DNA of 64,000 nucleotides. Origin: Hazenella coriacea (GTDB taxonomy: Bacteria; Bacillota; Bacilli; Thermoactinomycetales; Thermoactinomycetaceae). Shown one piece after another: positions 27,998 to 36,717 of this stretch. Numbering within the stretch: position 1 is the stretch's first letter; each line of letters starts with the position of its first letter. The notes below the pieces were generated by a model. The model was not told the origin of the DNA and made no database searches. It saw nothing but the letters and a program-made list of their open reading frames with translations. Location: positions 1 to 64,000 of the forward strand of contig NZ_SMAG01000007.1 of the NCBI RefSeq assembly GCF_004341825.1, read 5' to 3'. A program made the position numbers and the translations under genes.

Positions 27998-29009
27998 GCT
28001 GTACCTCCTTGGAATAACGAACTACTTCTTCTAACTTGCTAGCTACGTGTCCAGCGTCGATGAGATGAGTTGCTTGTTTGACACCCTCTTGTATGGAGTT
28101 CGCTTGCCCCGTTAGATATAAAACTGCACCCGCATTAAGTAAAACCACATCCCGAGGTGCTCCCCGTTCTCCGTTAAAAATTCGTTTCATGAGGGCGGCG
28201 TTAAACTGTGAATCTCCACCAGCAATCTCATGTATATAGCTTCTTTTTACTCCTAGTTCTTCAGGAGTGACTTCATAGGTGTAAATCAAATCTCCGTTCA
28301 CTTCACAAATCCGGGTGGTATCTGTCACCGTAATTTCATCTAAACCATCTAAGCTTGAAACCACTAAAGCACGTTTAACTCCTAATGCACGAAACACCTC
28401 TGCAACGGGTTCGACCAAAGTTGGATCATACACGCCCATCAGTTGAATTTTCACTTTTGCAGGGTTGGCTAAGGGTCCTAGAAGATTAAAGCAGGTACGA
28501 AAACCAAGTTCTTTGCGGATGGGCATCACATGCTTCATCGCTTGGTGATATAAGGGAGCAAATAAAAAACTTAATCCCGTTTTCTCAAGCATGTACTCCG
28601 CTTCTTTTGGATTTAATTGAATATCCATCCCTAAAGCTTGCAATACCTCCGCACTACCTGTTTTTCCTGAAACTGCGACAGATCCATGTTTGGCGACAGG
28701 AATTCCAGCAGCAGCAATCACAAAAGCGGCAGCAGTAGAAATATTAAAAGTTTTCCCACCATCCCCTCCAGTCCCGCATGTGTCTACCGCTTGTAAACTG
28801 GACACTTCTATGTTTGCAGCATGACTACGTAAACTTTCGGCAAATCCAATTAGCTCATCGACACTCTCCCCTTTTAACCGTAAAGAGGTTAGAAAGCTAG
28901 CGATTTGGGATGGAGTCGCTTGCCCCCTCATCATCAGATCCATGGCTTCTCTAGCTTCAACTCTAGTTAATGGACTCCCCATCATGAGCTTAAGTAAGTA
29001 TGACTTCAT
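27987..29009 (-). CDS. trpD: anthranilate phosphoribosyltransferase
   Basis: TrpD transfers the phosphoribosyl group from PRPP to anthranilate. VDTCGTGGDGGKTFNIST is the PRPP-binding loop, and KHGSVAVSGKTGSAEVL and GPLANPAKV are conserved. It is 340 residues long and overlaps trpE by four bases. The glutaminase trpG is not in this operon, as in B. subtilis, where a pabA-type subunit serves both enzymes. Confidence 0.97.
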   Translation of the reverse strand: MKSYLLKLMMGSPLTRVEAREAMDLMMRGQATPSQIASFLTSLRLKGESVDELIGFAESLRSHAANIEVSSLQAVDTCGTGGDGGKTFNISTAAAFVIAAAGIPVAKHGSVAVSGKTGSAEVLQALGMDIQLNPKEAEYMLEKTGLSFLFAPLYHQAMKHVMPIRKELGFRTCFNLLGPLANPAKVKIQLMGVYDPTLVEPVAEVFRALGVKRALVVSSLDGLDEITVTDTTRICEVNGDLIYTYEVTPEELGVKRSYIHEIAGGDSQFNAALMKRIFNGERGAPRDVVLLNAGAVLYLTGQANSIQEGVKQATHLIDAGHVASKLEEVVRYSKEVQHVS

Positions 29010-30520
29010 CCTTTAACCGCTCCTTCCATTTCTTCAGATGCCAGATGTAAAGCACGAATCATCCCTTTTGCTTTATTGACAGTCTCCCAATATTCATTTT
29101 CCGGGTGGGAATCTGCAACAATTCCTGCTCCCGCTTGGATCGTTGCACAACCGTCCCGAAACACGATGGTTCGAATAGCAATACAAGTATCAATCGAACC
29201 TGAAAAACTGAAGCAACCAATCGCTCCTGCATAAACTCCACGTGGCCCTGGCTCTAACTCGGAGATCATCTCCATTGCTCGAATTCTAGGAGCCCCAGAT
29301 ACCGTCCCGGCTGGGAAACATGCCATCAATGCATCAATCGGCTGAAGTTCAGGGTGTAACTCGGCTTGTATATGGGATACCAAATGCATGATATGAGAAT
29401 ATTTCTCTACCTTCATCAGACTAGTCACTTCAACTGTCCCTGCTTTCGCAATCCGCTCTAAATCATTTCGCCCCAAGTCAACAAGCATCATGTGTTCAGC
29501 TCGTTCTTTGGGATCCTGGAGAAGATCCTCGACCAAATCTTTTTCATCTTTTAATGTTTTTCCACGCGGACGCGAACCCGCAATGGGACGTACTTCAATC
29601 TTTGATCGGTTTGCCCGCAGTAATAGTTCAGGTGACGTACCCACTAATGTCTCTTCACCCATTCGGAGATAAAACATATAAGGAGAAGGATTAATCACAC
29701 GTAAAATCCGATAGACACGAAGCGGATCAGAGGCTTGCTCAACCTTAAAGCGTTGTGAAAGAACCACCTGGGTCAGATCCCCTGCCAGAATGGCTTCCTT
29801 GGCTATCTCAACATTTTTCATAAACTGTTCTGGCTCTAGATTAGCAGGAGGCATAGACTTCTCTTCAACCTCATTATCAATGAGACCCAGTGAGGTAATC
29901 TCAGTTTTAGACTTGAAGATTTCACTGATCCAATTCTCTAATTCTTCCGTCATTCGTGAATAATCTTGTTCAATAGAGTCTACATTTTCTACATTTAGAT
30001 GAACGACAAAATGGATCGCTTTTTTCACATGATCAAAAACCATCAATCGATTGATCATCATAAAATGAAAATCATCACTCTCAGCAGGCATTTGGTTTAC
30101 TTGGGTAATCTTTTCATTTGGATAGATATAGCGAACCGAATCATAATTGAGATAACCTAAAGCACCACCAAGAAAAGGAGGCATATTTTCATAAACAGGC
30201 GTTTGATCTTTACGTAGCCATTCAGATAACCATTTCAGCGGCTCATTCGATTTAATTTTCTCATTACAAGAAGATTCAGTGATCGTAATTAAGCCATGAA
30301 GGCAACGAATGATTTGAAAAGGATCTGTTCCTAAATAAGAATACCGAGATTCTTTTTTTCCATCCTCTGCACTCTCTAGCAGAAAAGTATACGGAGAATT
30401 AGGTAAACGCTCCAATAGCATCATGGGGGTAACTGTGTCTGAATAGACTGTTTTACAAATGGGAATAGACGAATAAGTCCTTGTCAAGTCAAGAACTTGG
30501 TCCAAACTAGGGGTAAACAT
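29006..30520 (-). CDS. trpE: anthranilate synthase component I
   Basis: TrpE makes anthranilate from chorismate. The feedback-site motif FLLESAEDGKKESRYSYLG is near the N-terminus, and the C-terminal chorismate-binding domain has PIAGSRPRGKT, LVDLGRNDLERI and CFPAGTVSGAPRIRAME. The frame stays open to 30646, but that part is the trp leader with its terminator; the ATG at 30520 follows GAGGAGAG and starts the normal-length protein (504 residues). It opens the trpEDCFBA-hisC-tyrA-aroA run and is under TRAP-type attenuation. Confidence 0.97.
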   Translation of the reverse strand: MFTPSLDQVLDLTRTYSSIPICKTVYSDTVTPMMLLERLPNSPYTFLLESAEDGKKESRYSYLGTDPFQIIRCLHGLITITESSCNEKIKSNEPLKWLSEWLRKDQTPVYENMPPFLGGALGYLNYDSVRYIYPNEKITQVNQMPAESDDFHFMMINRLMVFDHVKKAIHFVVHLNVENVDSIEQDYSRMTEELENWISEIFKSKTEITSLGLIDNEVEEKSMPPANLEPEQFMKNVEIAKEAILAGDLTQVVLSQRFKVEQASDPLRVYRILRVINPSPYMFYLRMGEETLVGTSPELLLRANRSKIEVRPIAGSRPRGKTLKDEKDLVEDLLQDPKERAEHMMLVDLGRNDLERIAKAGTVEVTSLMKVEKYSHIMHLVSHIQAELHPELQPIDALMACFPAGTVSGAPRIRAMEMISELEPGPRGVYAGAIGCFSFSGSIDTCIAIRTIVFRDGCATIQAGAGIVADSHPENEYWETVNKAKGMIRALHLASEEMEGAVKG

Positions 30521-30594
30521 ATCATCTCTCCTCTCAAGCTTTTGGCTTGAAAGAGAGAAAGGAAGATATACGGGGAGGGCAAAAATGGGAATAT

Positions 30595-30619
30595 AAAAAG
30601 CCAAAGCAAACGCTCTGGC
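30595..30619 (-). terminator. trp operon attenuator (intrinsic terminator)
   Basis: On the minus strand GCCAGAGC pairs with GCTTTGGC (8 bp, one G-U) around a GTTT loop, followed by TTTTT. It sits 75 bases before trpE. A competing 7-bp antiterminator can form between TAGTGGA (30642-30648) and TCTACTG (30619-30625); its upstream arm lies in the last two triplets of the TRAP site. Confidence 0.9.
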
Positions 30620-30640
30620 AGTAGATTCGTATAAATAATC

Positions 30641-30696
30641 CTCCACTAGCTCAGCTCGACTATGCTCGTATATCCACTCTCTACTCTTCTCTGCTC
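30641..30696 (-). promoter_or_regulatory. TRAP-binding site of the trp leader
   Basis: The transcript carries ten (G/U)AG triplets: GAG at 30694, 30689, 30684 and 30679, then, after an 11-base gap, GAG 30665, TAG 30660, GAG 30655, GAG 30650, TAG 30646 and GAG 30641 (leftmost plus coordinates). Spacers are two bases except one of a single base. This is the target format of TRAP, whose gene mtrB is at 40374. Bound TRAP would block the antiterminator and end transcription when tryptophan is plentiful. Confidence 0.93.
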
Positions 30697-30828
30697 ATTA
30701 CTTACAACTTAAACTATAGACTAAACTCTTAAAAATAAATTAGCTATCAAATTGATAAATGGATTACACCTAATCATTTAGATATAACCACTATACCTAT
30801 ATACTCTTCATTCACTCGTCTCTCCTAC

Positions 30829-30857
30829 ACTTTAACTGAGAGAAAAAAAACTGTCAA
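30829..30857 (-). promoter_or_regulatory. trp operon promoter
   Basis: On the minus strand TTGACA (30852-30857) and TAAAGT (30829-30834) are separated by 17 bases. The leader to the TRAP site would be about 125 bases long. The promoter begins 15 bases after the right end of dispersed repeat copy C. Confidence 0.82.
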
Positions 30858-30871
30858 TAGACTTTTAAATT

Positions 30872-31055
30872 CTATATGAGCATTTTTAGTCACAGATGGA
30901 TCCAGATCCCGTCGTGTCACTATTTCTCTGTCTCACTCTCATAGCGTATACGCAAAAGTCGTTCGTCAGAGAAATATCTCCCCTCCTAGGCTCATTCAAT
31001 CAAGCCACTCAATTGCAAATTCATTTTAGTTTAGTGATTTTGTTCAAGTCGAGTT
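30872..31055 (-). repeat. dispersed intergenic repeat, copy C
   Basis: On the minus strand it runs from AACTCGACTTGAACAAAATC to ATGCTCATATA and is about 184 bp long, the longest copy. It shares with the copy at 57111 the ends, the GGGGAGAT block, the GAGTGAG.CAGAGAAA block and CGACGG, then GGATCCAT.TGTG. An 8-bp outer stem (TTTCTCTG/CAGAGAAA, 30923-30930 and 30967-30974) encloses an inner hairpin centred on GCGTATACGC. The left end forms the last codons and the stop of aroH. Confidence 0.85.
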
Positions 31056-31421
31056 TTCATTCAAATCTGGTCGTAGTCGCATCGCATCTCGCAAAAAAAT
31101 ATGCTTGATCTCTTTAGAAGTCTTTTCTGTTTCCACTAGTAACAACATTCGTATACAACCTGATATGGCATGAGGAACAGCCATTTCACTTGCACAAAGC
31201 ATCGGAATATATTCCCACCCGGATATGGAGCGGATCGCCGCGGCAGGGAACACAGCATTTAAATCAGGAGTGGCTGTAATCCACAAACTACAAACATCTT
31301 CAGGTTCGATCCCATTTTTATCTACCATCTCACAAAAAAGCTCTGCTGTCGCTTCGTAGATTTCTTTCTCTAAATTATGCTCAACTGTAATCGCTCCACG
31401 AATCCCTTTTACACTCAACAA
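31044..31421 (-). CDS. aroH: chorismate mutase, AroH type
   Basis: This monofunctional trimeric chorismate mutase turns chorismate into prephenate, the branch to phenylalanine and tyrosine. The pattern KGIRGAITVE, the TATPDLNAVFPAAAIR core and the C-terminal LRPDL match the Bacillus AroH. The start is a TTG behind AGGAGAGG, overlapping aroB by seven bases. The final residues and the TGA come from the end of a dispersed repeat, so the native C-terminus may have been altered. It ends the aroC-aroB-aroH run. Confidence 0.95.
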   Translation of the reverse strand: MLSVKGIRGAITVEHNLEKEIYEATAELFCEMVDKNGIEPEDVCSLWITATPDLNAVFPAAAIRSISGWEYIPMLCASEMAVPHAISGCIRMLLLVETEKTSKEIKHIFLRDAMRLRPDLNENST

Positions 31422-32515
31422 GATCCTCTCCTGATTTCTCTTAGTACATTCTTCACCATAACCGCGTCTACATCACGGACAATTTCAACATTCCCCAGTT
31501 GTTTGGATAAAATAAAAGTGAGCTTTCCACCACGAGCTTTTTTATCTTGAGTCATCCGTTGAATGAACTCAGTTTCATCCCAATCTTGTTCAAAGCGGGT
31601 TGGTAATTGAAAAGATCGAAGAAGTGCTTCAGTCTGTTCAACCAAGGATGCGTGAGCGCCTAATACTTGCCTGCTTAGTCGCGCTGCTCCAGCCATTCCG
31701 ATCGCAATCGCTTCCCCATGGGTATATTGCTGATAAAATGAAATCGCTTCTAAGGCATGCCCGATCGTATGTCCATAGTTTAAAACCGCTCTGATCCCTA
31801 GTTCTTTCTCGTCCTGTGCAACCACAGTAGCTTTTACTTGGCAACCACGCTCAATAGCCTCTATCACTGAAGCTCGATCCAACGACAACAATGGTTCAGC
31901 TCTCATCGCTAGCCATTGGACAAAAGTTCGATCCCAAATCAAACCATGCTTAATCACTTCTGCATAACCTGATATCAATTGTCGCCTAGGTAGTGTAGTT
32001 AGAGTATCGACATCAAATACCACCATGAGCGGCTGATGAAAGGCGCCAATCATATTTTTACCTAAACGATGGTTAACTCCTACTTTGCCCCCCACACTAC
32101 TATCATGGGCCAACAAAGTGGTAGGAAGTTGTACAAATGAAATACCACGCATATAAGTAGCAGCAACAAAACCGGCAAGATCTCCGACAACTCCACCACC
32201 TAAGGCGACAATTACACTTTGTCGATCTAAGCCCCAGTGATAACATTGCTCAATCAGCTCTTCGACTTGCTGAAGATTCTTCTTCTTTTCACCCGCTGGA
32301 AAAATAGCTGTTCCTATACGATAACCCGCCTGTTCTAAAATCGACTGAACTTGATTTAGATATAACGGCGCTACTTGAGAGTCTGAGATAATCATCAAAC
32401 TCCGCTTTGTGGACACTCCTACTTCTGTTAGCAGGTAGGGAAGTTTTGGGTAAATGGATGAACCAATATGAATGGGATAAGAATGCTGTGCGAGAGAGAC
32501 CGACAAGGTTCTCAT
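31415..32515 (-). CDS. aroB: 3-dehydroquinate synthase
   Basis: AroB cyclises DAHP to 3-dehydroquinate using NAD and a metal ion. ALGGGVVGDLAGFVAATYMRG is the nucleotide site, TLLAHDSSVGGKVGVN is the substrate loop, and the metal-binding histidines lie in NYGHTIGHALE and HGEAIAIGM. The ATG at 32515 overlaps the aroC stop by one base (TGATG); the longer frame lies within aroC. The protein is 366 residues. Confidence 0.97.
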   Translation of the reverse strand: MRTLSVSLAQHSYPIHIGSSIYPKLPYLLTEVGVSTKRSLMIISDSQVAPLYLNQVQSILEQAGYRIGTAIFPAGEKKKNLQQVEELIEQCYHWGLDRQSVIVALGGGVVGDLAGFVAATYMRGISFVQLPTTLLAHDSSVGGKVGVNHRLGKNMIGAFHQPLMVVFDVDTLTTLPRRQLISGYAEVIKHGLIWDRTFVQWLAMRAEPLLSLDRASVIEAIERGCQVKATVVAQDEKELGIRAVLNYGHTIGHALEAISFYQQYTHGEAIAIGMAGAARLSRQVLGAHASLVEQTEALLRSFQLPTRFEQDWDETEFIQRMTQDKKARGGKLTFILSKQLGNVEIVRDVDAVMVKNVLREIRRGSC

Positions 32516-33678
32516 CAAAACAAACGCGTCCTTTCTCGGTAACGGTTCACTTGCTCGATCCACTCATCTGCCGTATCAGCAGGAAACTTCTCTAACATTG
32601 CTTGAGCGATCTCCCATGCAACTACATGTTCAGCTACTACACTCGCTGCTGGGACAGCACAACTGTCAGAGCGTTCTATGCTGGCAGCGAAAGGTTCCTT
32701 CGTATCGATCTCTACACTCATCAACGGTTTATATAAAGTTGGAATAGGCTTCATAACTCCCCGCACTACAATCGGCTCTCCAGTCGTCATTCCCCCTTCA
32801 AATCCACCCAGTCGGTTGGTACGACGATAAAATCCACGTTCCTCTGACCACTCGATTTCATCATGAACTTTAGAACCTGGCAAGCGAGCCGCTTCAAAAC
32901 CAATCCCAAACTCAACTCCTTTAAATGCATTAATACTAACCATTGCTTGTGCAATTCGACCGTCCAGCTTACGATCCCATTGAACATGACTTCCTAGACC
33001 AACAGGTACACCCTCTACAAGTACCTCAACCACACCGCCTAAGGAATCACCTTCTTTTTTAGCTTGATCAATCAAATCCATCATCGGCTGTTCCACATTT
33101 TTATCTACACTGCGTACAGGGGATGCCTCTGAGCGACGTTTGATTTCTTCACACGATAGATCTAAGATTCGCTCCGCCTCAATCTCACCAATTTGAACGA
33201 CATGCCCAACTACTTGTATCTTACAAAATTCTAATAACTGAAGAGCTACAGCTCCCACAGCCACCCGTGCTGCTGTTTCACGAGCACTGGAGCGTTCTAA
33301 TACATCCCGTAGATCTCGATGATTATACTTAATCGCTCCATTCAAGTCCGCATGTCCTGGTCTTGGGCGTGAAATTCTACGTTTCTCTGCTTCCTCTGGA
33401 ATTGGATGTACACCCATTACCTTCTTCCAATGGGTCCAATCTCTATTTTCAATAACCAAAGTAACAGGAGCACCTGTCGTTTTTCCAAATCGAACCCCTG
33501 ATAAAATCTGCACTTGATCTTGTTCAATTTGCATTCGTCGTCCCCGACCATAACCTTTTTGCCTTCTAGCTAGTTGCTCATCTATTTTTTCCTTCGATAA
33601 TGGCATCTGACTTGGTAACCCTTCAATAATTACAGTTAATTGAGGACCGTGTGATTCGCCTGCTGTTAAATATCTCAT
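32515..33678 (-). CDS. aroC: chorismate synthase
   Basis: This FMN-dependent enzyme forms chorismate from EPSP, the branch point to tryptophan, phenylalanine/tyrosine, folate and menaquinone. Signatures: GESHGPQL near the start, [35 protein letters not shown]-type core (positions ~100-135) and GGMTTGEPI. The second methionine (33678) is preferred, eight bases after AGGA; the first is at 33684. The gene is named aroF in B. subtilis. First gene of aroC-aroB-aroH. Confidence 0.97.
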   Translation of the reverse strand: MRYLTAGESHGPQLTVIIEGLPSQMPLSKEKIDEQLARRQKGYGRGRRMQIEQDQVQILSGVRFGKTTGAPVTLVIENRDWTHWKKVMGVHPIPEEAEKRRISRPRPGHADLNGAIKYNHRDLRDVLERSSARETAARVAVGAVALQLLEFCKIQVVGHVVQIGEIEAERILDLSCEEIKRRSEASPVRSVDKNVEQPMMDLIDQAKKEGDSLGGVVEVLVEGVPVGLGSHVQWDRKLDGRIAQAMVSINAFKGVEFGIGFEAARLPGSKVHDEIEWSEERGFYRRTNRLGGFEGGMTTGEPIVVRGVMKPIPTLYKPLMSVEIDTKEPFAASIERSDSCAVPAASVVAEHVVAWEIAQAMLEKFPADTADEWIEQVNRYRERTRLF

Positions 33679-33812
33679 CTCCATCTTCCTCTCTATGCTC
33701 TATTCAGCTATGCTCTGCACCTTTCAATAAGACGAAATTTGTTAGCTATCATATCATAGAAACAATCCAAAAGGTACGCTTGACAATAAACTCGGCCAGA
33801 TATTGCAAACAT

Positions 33813-33844
33813 AAAAAAACAGTCAACACAAAAAGCTGACTGTT
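33813..33844 (-). terminator. terminator of the 59-residue gene
   Basis: AACAGTCAG/TTGACTGTT hairpin followed by TTTTTTATG on the minus strand, 14 bases after the stop. Confidence 0.85.
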
Positions 33845-33857
33845 GCCATAGGTTCAA

Positions 33858-34037
33858 TTATTCCTTGATGTTTAAGCTGTTTTTCAAGGCATGATCCCAG
33901 CTTGGAAAGTAATACAAGGCACTTTGTAATAGTTGCGGCTTTGTCTGCTTTACCTTTTTCTTATTGAGGGGATGACCTTGCTCTTTAAGATTCTGAATTT
34001 GACTCATAACCTCTTCCATGCTTAGATATTGATCCAT
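33858..34037 (-). CDS. 59-residue homing-endonuclease-associated repeat protein
   Basis: A small protein reading MDQYLSMEEVMSQIQNLKEQ in its first 20 residues. The second half (GHPLNKKKVKQTKPQLLQSA then LYYFPSWDHALKNSL) fits the pattern of the HNH/homing-endonuclease-associated repeat, with the hallmark aromatic-FxSWxxAL motif and Pro-x-Leu-Leu spacing; this is from memory. It has no nuclease domain. Strong signs of a real gene: AAGGAG 7 bases before the ATG and a terminator just after the stop. Such repeats are thought to bind DNA, so a small DNA-binding role is possible. It stands between ndk and aroC. Confidence 0.72.
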   Translation of the reverse strand: MDQYLSMEEVMSQIQNLKEQGHPLNKKKVKQTKPQLLQSALYYFPSWDHALKNSLNIKE

Positions 34038-34200
34038 CGTTCCACTCCTTTATAGTCGGGAGCTACCATACCTGCTATTAGATATACTATGATTTGAAGC
34101 AGATGGATATGTCATTCTAGAAACGATTTAAAACTAGCTTCCTAACCAAATGGAACAATGAATCTCACATGGATACAATTTATCTAGTAAGAAATATAAA

Positions 34201-34233
34201 TAAAAAAGAGTACGGGTGATTCCGCACTCTTTG
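34201..34233 (-). terminator. terminator of ndk
   Basis: AAAGAGTGCGG/CCGTACTCTTT stem followed by TTTATTT on the minus strand, eight bases after the ndk stop. Confidence 0.88.
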
Positions 34234-34240
34234 GTTCAAA

Positions 34241-34684
34241 CTAGATCCACTGGTTGATTGCTTTTTGATATTCTACTTGTTCACCTTCACCAAACCAGAG
34301 AGCCAGTTCGCGTTCAGCACTTTCAGGAGAGTCAGAACCATGGATAATGTTCATAGAAAGACTCACACCATAATCACCACGGATGGTTCCAGGTTGTGCA
34401 TCTGCTGGATTGGTTTTACCCATCATTTGACGAGCGGTAGCAATTACATTTTCTCCTTGCCATACCATAGCAAACACAGGACTGGAAGTGATAAAGTCAA
34501 CCAATTCGCCAAAGAATGGCTTTTCTTTATGTTCAGCATAATGTTGTTCAGCCAATTCTTTCGGAACTGACATTAATTTCGCTCCCACCAGTTGAAAGCC
34601 TTTCTTTTCAAAACGAGCAACGATCTCCCCAACGAGTCCACGTTGTACTCCATCAGGCTTTACCATTAGAAAAGTTTTTTCCAT
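34241..34684 (-). CDS. ndk: nucleoside diphosphate kinase
   Basis: Ndk transfers the terminal phosphate between nucleoside triphosphates and diphosphates. The active-site histidine is in [15 protein letters not shown], and [15 protein letters not shown] is the N-terminal signature. The length (147) is normal. It lies after hepT in the same strand, in the B. subtilis order hepS-menG-hepT-ndk. Confidence 0.97.
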   Translation of the reverse strand: MEKTFLMVKPDGVQRGLVGEIVARFEKKGFQLVGAKLMSVPKELAEQHYAEHKEKPFFGELVDFITSSPVFAMVWQGENVIATARQMMGKTNPADAQPGTIRGDYGVSLSMNIIHGSDSPESAERELALWFGEGEQVEYQKAINQWI

Positions 34685-34882
34685 CTGTGACTTCCTCCAT
34701 TATGTATCAATTGGCCACCCTTGACCTTGTGGCACCATCAGTCCTCCCTCTACACTCCAACAATCCGATCTTAGAAAAGTAGAAGGAGGCTCTAATGCCT
34801 ATTTTTCATTCAAATTCATAGCAAATTGACATTGTTTGAACATGAAAAATTGTATCAAGAACTTATTCGAAACGCAACTTAC

Positions 34883-35854
34883 CTAGTAAGAGCGCCTAAC
34901 AATAAATTCAGCAATCATTCTGAGGGATTCTCGTTCAGAAGAGTCAGGTAGACGATCTAATCGCTCCTGTGCTTTTTGTAAATATTGTTTGGATAAGTCA
35001 AGTGTGTATTCAATTCCTCCCGCTTGCCGAACCACATCGAGAATTTGTTCAACCTGACTAACTTCTCCTCTAGATTGTAAATAATTGCGAATCATTTTCT
35101 TCTCTGCCGCATCCCCATGATGTAAGGTGTAACTTACTGGAAGTGTTATATTTCCTTGCAATAAGTCACTTCCAGCAGGCTTTCCTAACACTCTCTCCTC
35201 ACCCACAATATCAAGTACATCATCAGTTAATTGAAATGCCATGCCCACATAATAGCCATATGCATATAAGTCCCGTACAATTTCTGGCTTGGCTCCACTT
35301 ACGATCGCTCCAAGTTGACAACTGATCGCCATTAATAAAGCGGTTTTTCTTTTAATTCTTCGAAGGTATTGACGGAGATGCTGATCTCCATTGTACAAAT
35401 CTTCGATCTGATCGATTTCACCTAGACACATACGCATAATAGAGGTTGATAAAATACGATGAACTTCAGCTTGCTCAATCTTTGCGATTTCCGCCAATGC
35501 TTGTGCAAGGATAAAGTCCCCTGTATACATAGCAATTCGATTATCCCACTTCGCTTTGACTGTTAAACGTCCCCGACGAGTTTGTGCATCATCGATCACA
35601 TCATCATGAACCAAAGTCGCCATATGGATTAGCTCAAGAGAGACAGCTACTTGCTTAAGACGTGTCAACTCATAATCCCCAAAACGACCTGATAACAAGA
35701 CAAAAACGGGACGCATTCGTTTTCCACCAGCTTCTAAAAGATGAGTGGCTGTCTGACGTAAAGGTTGATATTCTGGATTGACTGCAAAAGATAAGTCCTC
35801 TTCAATCTGTTCAAGATCTTTCTTTAGGTTGTGATAGATTTGTTGCAAATTCAT
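34883..35854 (-). CDS. hepT: heptaprenyl diphosphate synthase component II
   Basis: HepT is the catalytic subunit of the two-part prenyl transferase that makes the C35 side chain of menaquinone-7. Both aspartate-rich motifs are present, DDVIDD (about residue 84) and QLTDDVLDIVGE (about 205). The ATG at 35854 follows AGGGTGA; the longer frame to 35872 only overlaps mqnA. It acts with HepS (38930); here four genes separate the two, against one in B. subtilis. Confidence 0.94.
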   Translation of the reverse strand: MNLQQIYHNLKKDLEQIEEDLSFAVNPEYQPLRQTATHLLEAGGKRMRPVFVLLSGRFGDYELTRLKQVAVSLELIHMATLVHDDVIDDAQTRRGRLTVKAKWDNRIAMYTGDFILAQALAEIAKIEQAEVHRILSTSIMRMCLGEIDQIEDLYNGDQHLRQYLRRIKRKTALLMAISCQLGAIVSGAKPEIVRDLYAYGYYVGMAFQLTDDVLDIVGEERVLGKPAGSDLLQGNITLPVSYTLHHGDAAEKKMIRNYLQSRGEVSQVEQILDVVRQAGGIEYTLDLSKQYLQKAQERLDRLPDSSERESLRMIAEFIVRRSY

Positions 35855-35868
35855 CCGCTTCACCCTGA

Positions 35869-36717
35869 TCAACGCATACCTAGACTTTCTCTCAAGTCAA
35901 GCATGCAAATCTGCACATCTGGAGAAATTAAACCAATCTCTGCCGCATATTGATAATAAGTTTTAAGTCCGATCTGTTCAGTTTCCTGAAGGTCATAACA
36001 AAGTCCATCGAAATATTGGTTCCAAAACGATTCACTACCATTCAACTGCTTCATCGCCTCTTGAATGATCGGTTGTCGTTGTTGACTTCCTTGCTCTTTA
36101 GCTTTCATAAACCGTGCATAAATCTGTTTCAGTTCATCTTTACGAGTCTCAACGATCTCACGGCGAACAGCCCAAACAGCAAAGGTCATGCTCAAATCTG
36201 TTCGATTATACCATTCCTGCCCCAAATCGAAAATACGATAAGGTAAATCTGACGTCATTTTTGCTTTTAAAGCATCATCCCCAATGAGTAACGCAGCATC
36301 AGCCTCATTCATCATTTGGGAAAGATCAGGGGTCATCGTTTTATACTCAGGTGTTGCACCAATAAATTTCTCCATAATGATACGTAAAAGGGCAACGGAT
36401 GAAGCTGAAGTATTCGTCAATGCAATTCGCGCTTTTTTTAAATCTGTCAGTTCCTCTCCTTTGGTAAACAAGAAGATGGAACCCACAGGCCCCTTCGCAC
36501 TCACAGATAGATCTGGCATGAGTACAAACTCTGGATAATGTTCAGCGTAAGCAAACGAAGAAATGGGTCCCATATCGATTTCACCAGAAGCCATTCCTCG
36601 ATTCAGTTGTGCTGGTACTTGTGGAACTAGTTCAACATCTAAGCCTGTTCCATCAAAAAAATGATAGATGGGTAAGATGTTGGTAAAAGATATTTTTCCA
36701 ATACGAATTGGTTTCAT
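35869..36717 (-). CDS. mqnA: chorismate dehydratase (menaquinone, futalosine pathway)
   Basis: MqnA turns chorismate into 3-enolpyruvyl-benzoate, the entry to the futalosine route of menaquinone synthesis. The protein (282 residues) has the periplasmic-binding-like fold of the MqnA/MqnD family, with RIGKISFTNILPIYH at the start and ISSFAYAEHY and ALTNTSASSVALLR in the pocket. The ATG at 36717 overlaps the mqnM stop (ATGA). Being beside hepT, menG and the UbiA/UbiX homologues supports MqnA rather than MqnD; the distinction needs a tree. Confidence 0.88.
   Translation of the reverse strand: MKPIRIGKISFTNILPIYHFFDGTGLDVELVPQVPAQLNRGMASGEIDMGPISSFAYAEHYPEFVLMPDLSVSAKGPVGSIFLFTKGEELTDLKKARIALTNTSASSVALLRIIMEKFIGATPEYKTMTPDLSQMMNEADAALLIGDDALKAKMTSDLPYRIFDLGQEWYNRTDLSMTFAVWAVRREIVETRKDELKQIYARFMKAKEQGSQQRQPIIQEAMKQLNGSESFWNQYFDGLCYDLQETEQIGLKTYYQYAAEIGLISPDVQICMLDLRESLGMR

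Noticed and set aside
30521-30646. TrpE start at the far-upstream ATG
   Set aside because: Those codons are the trp leader with TRAP triplets and terminator; the ribosome site and family length favour 30520.
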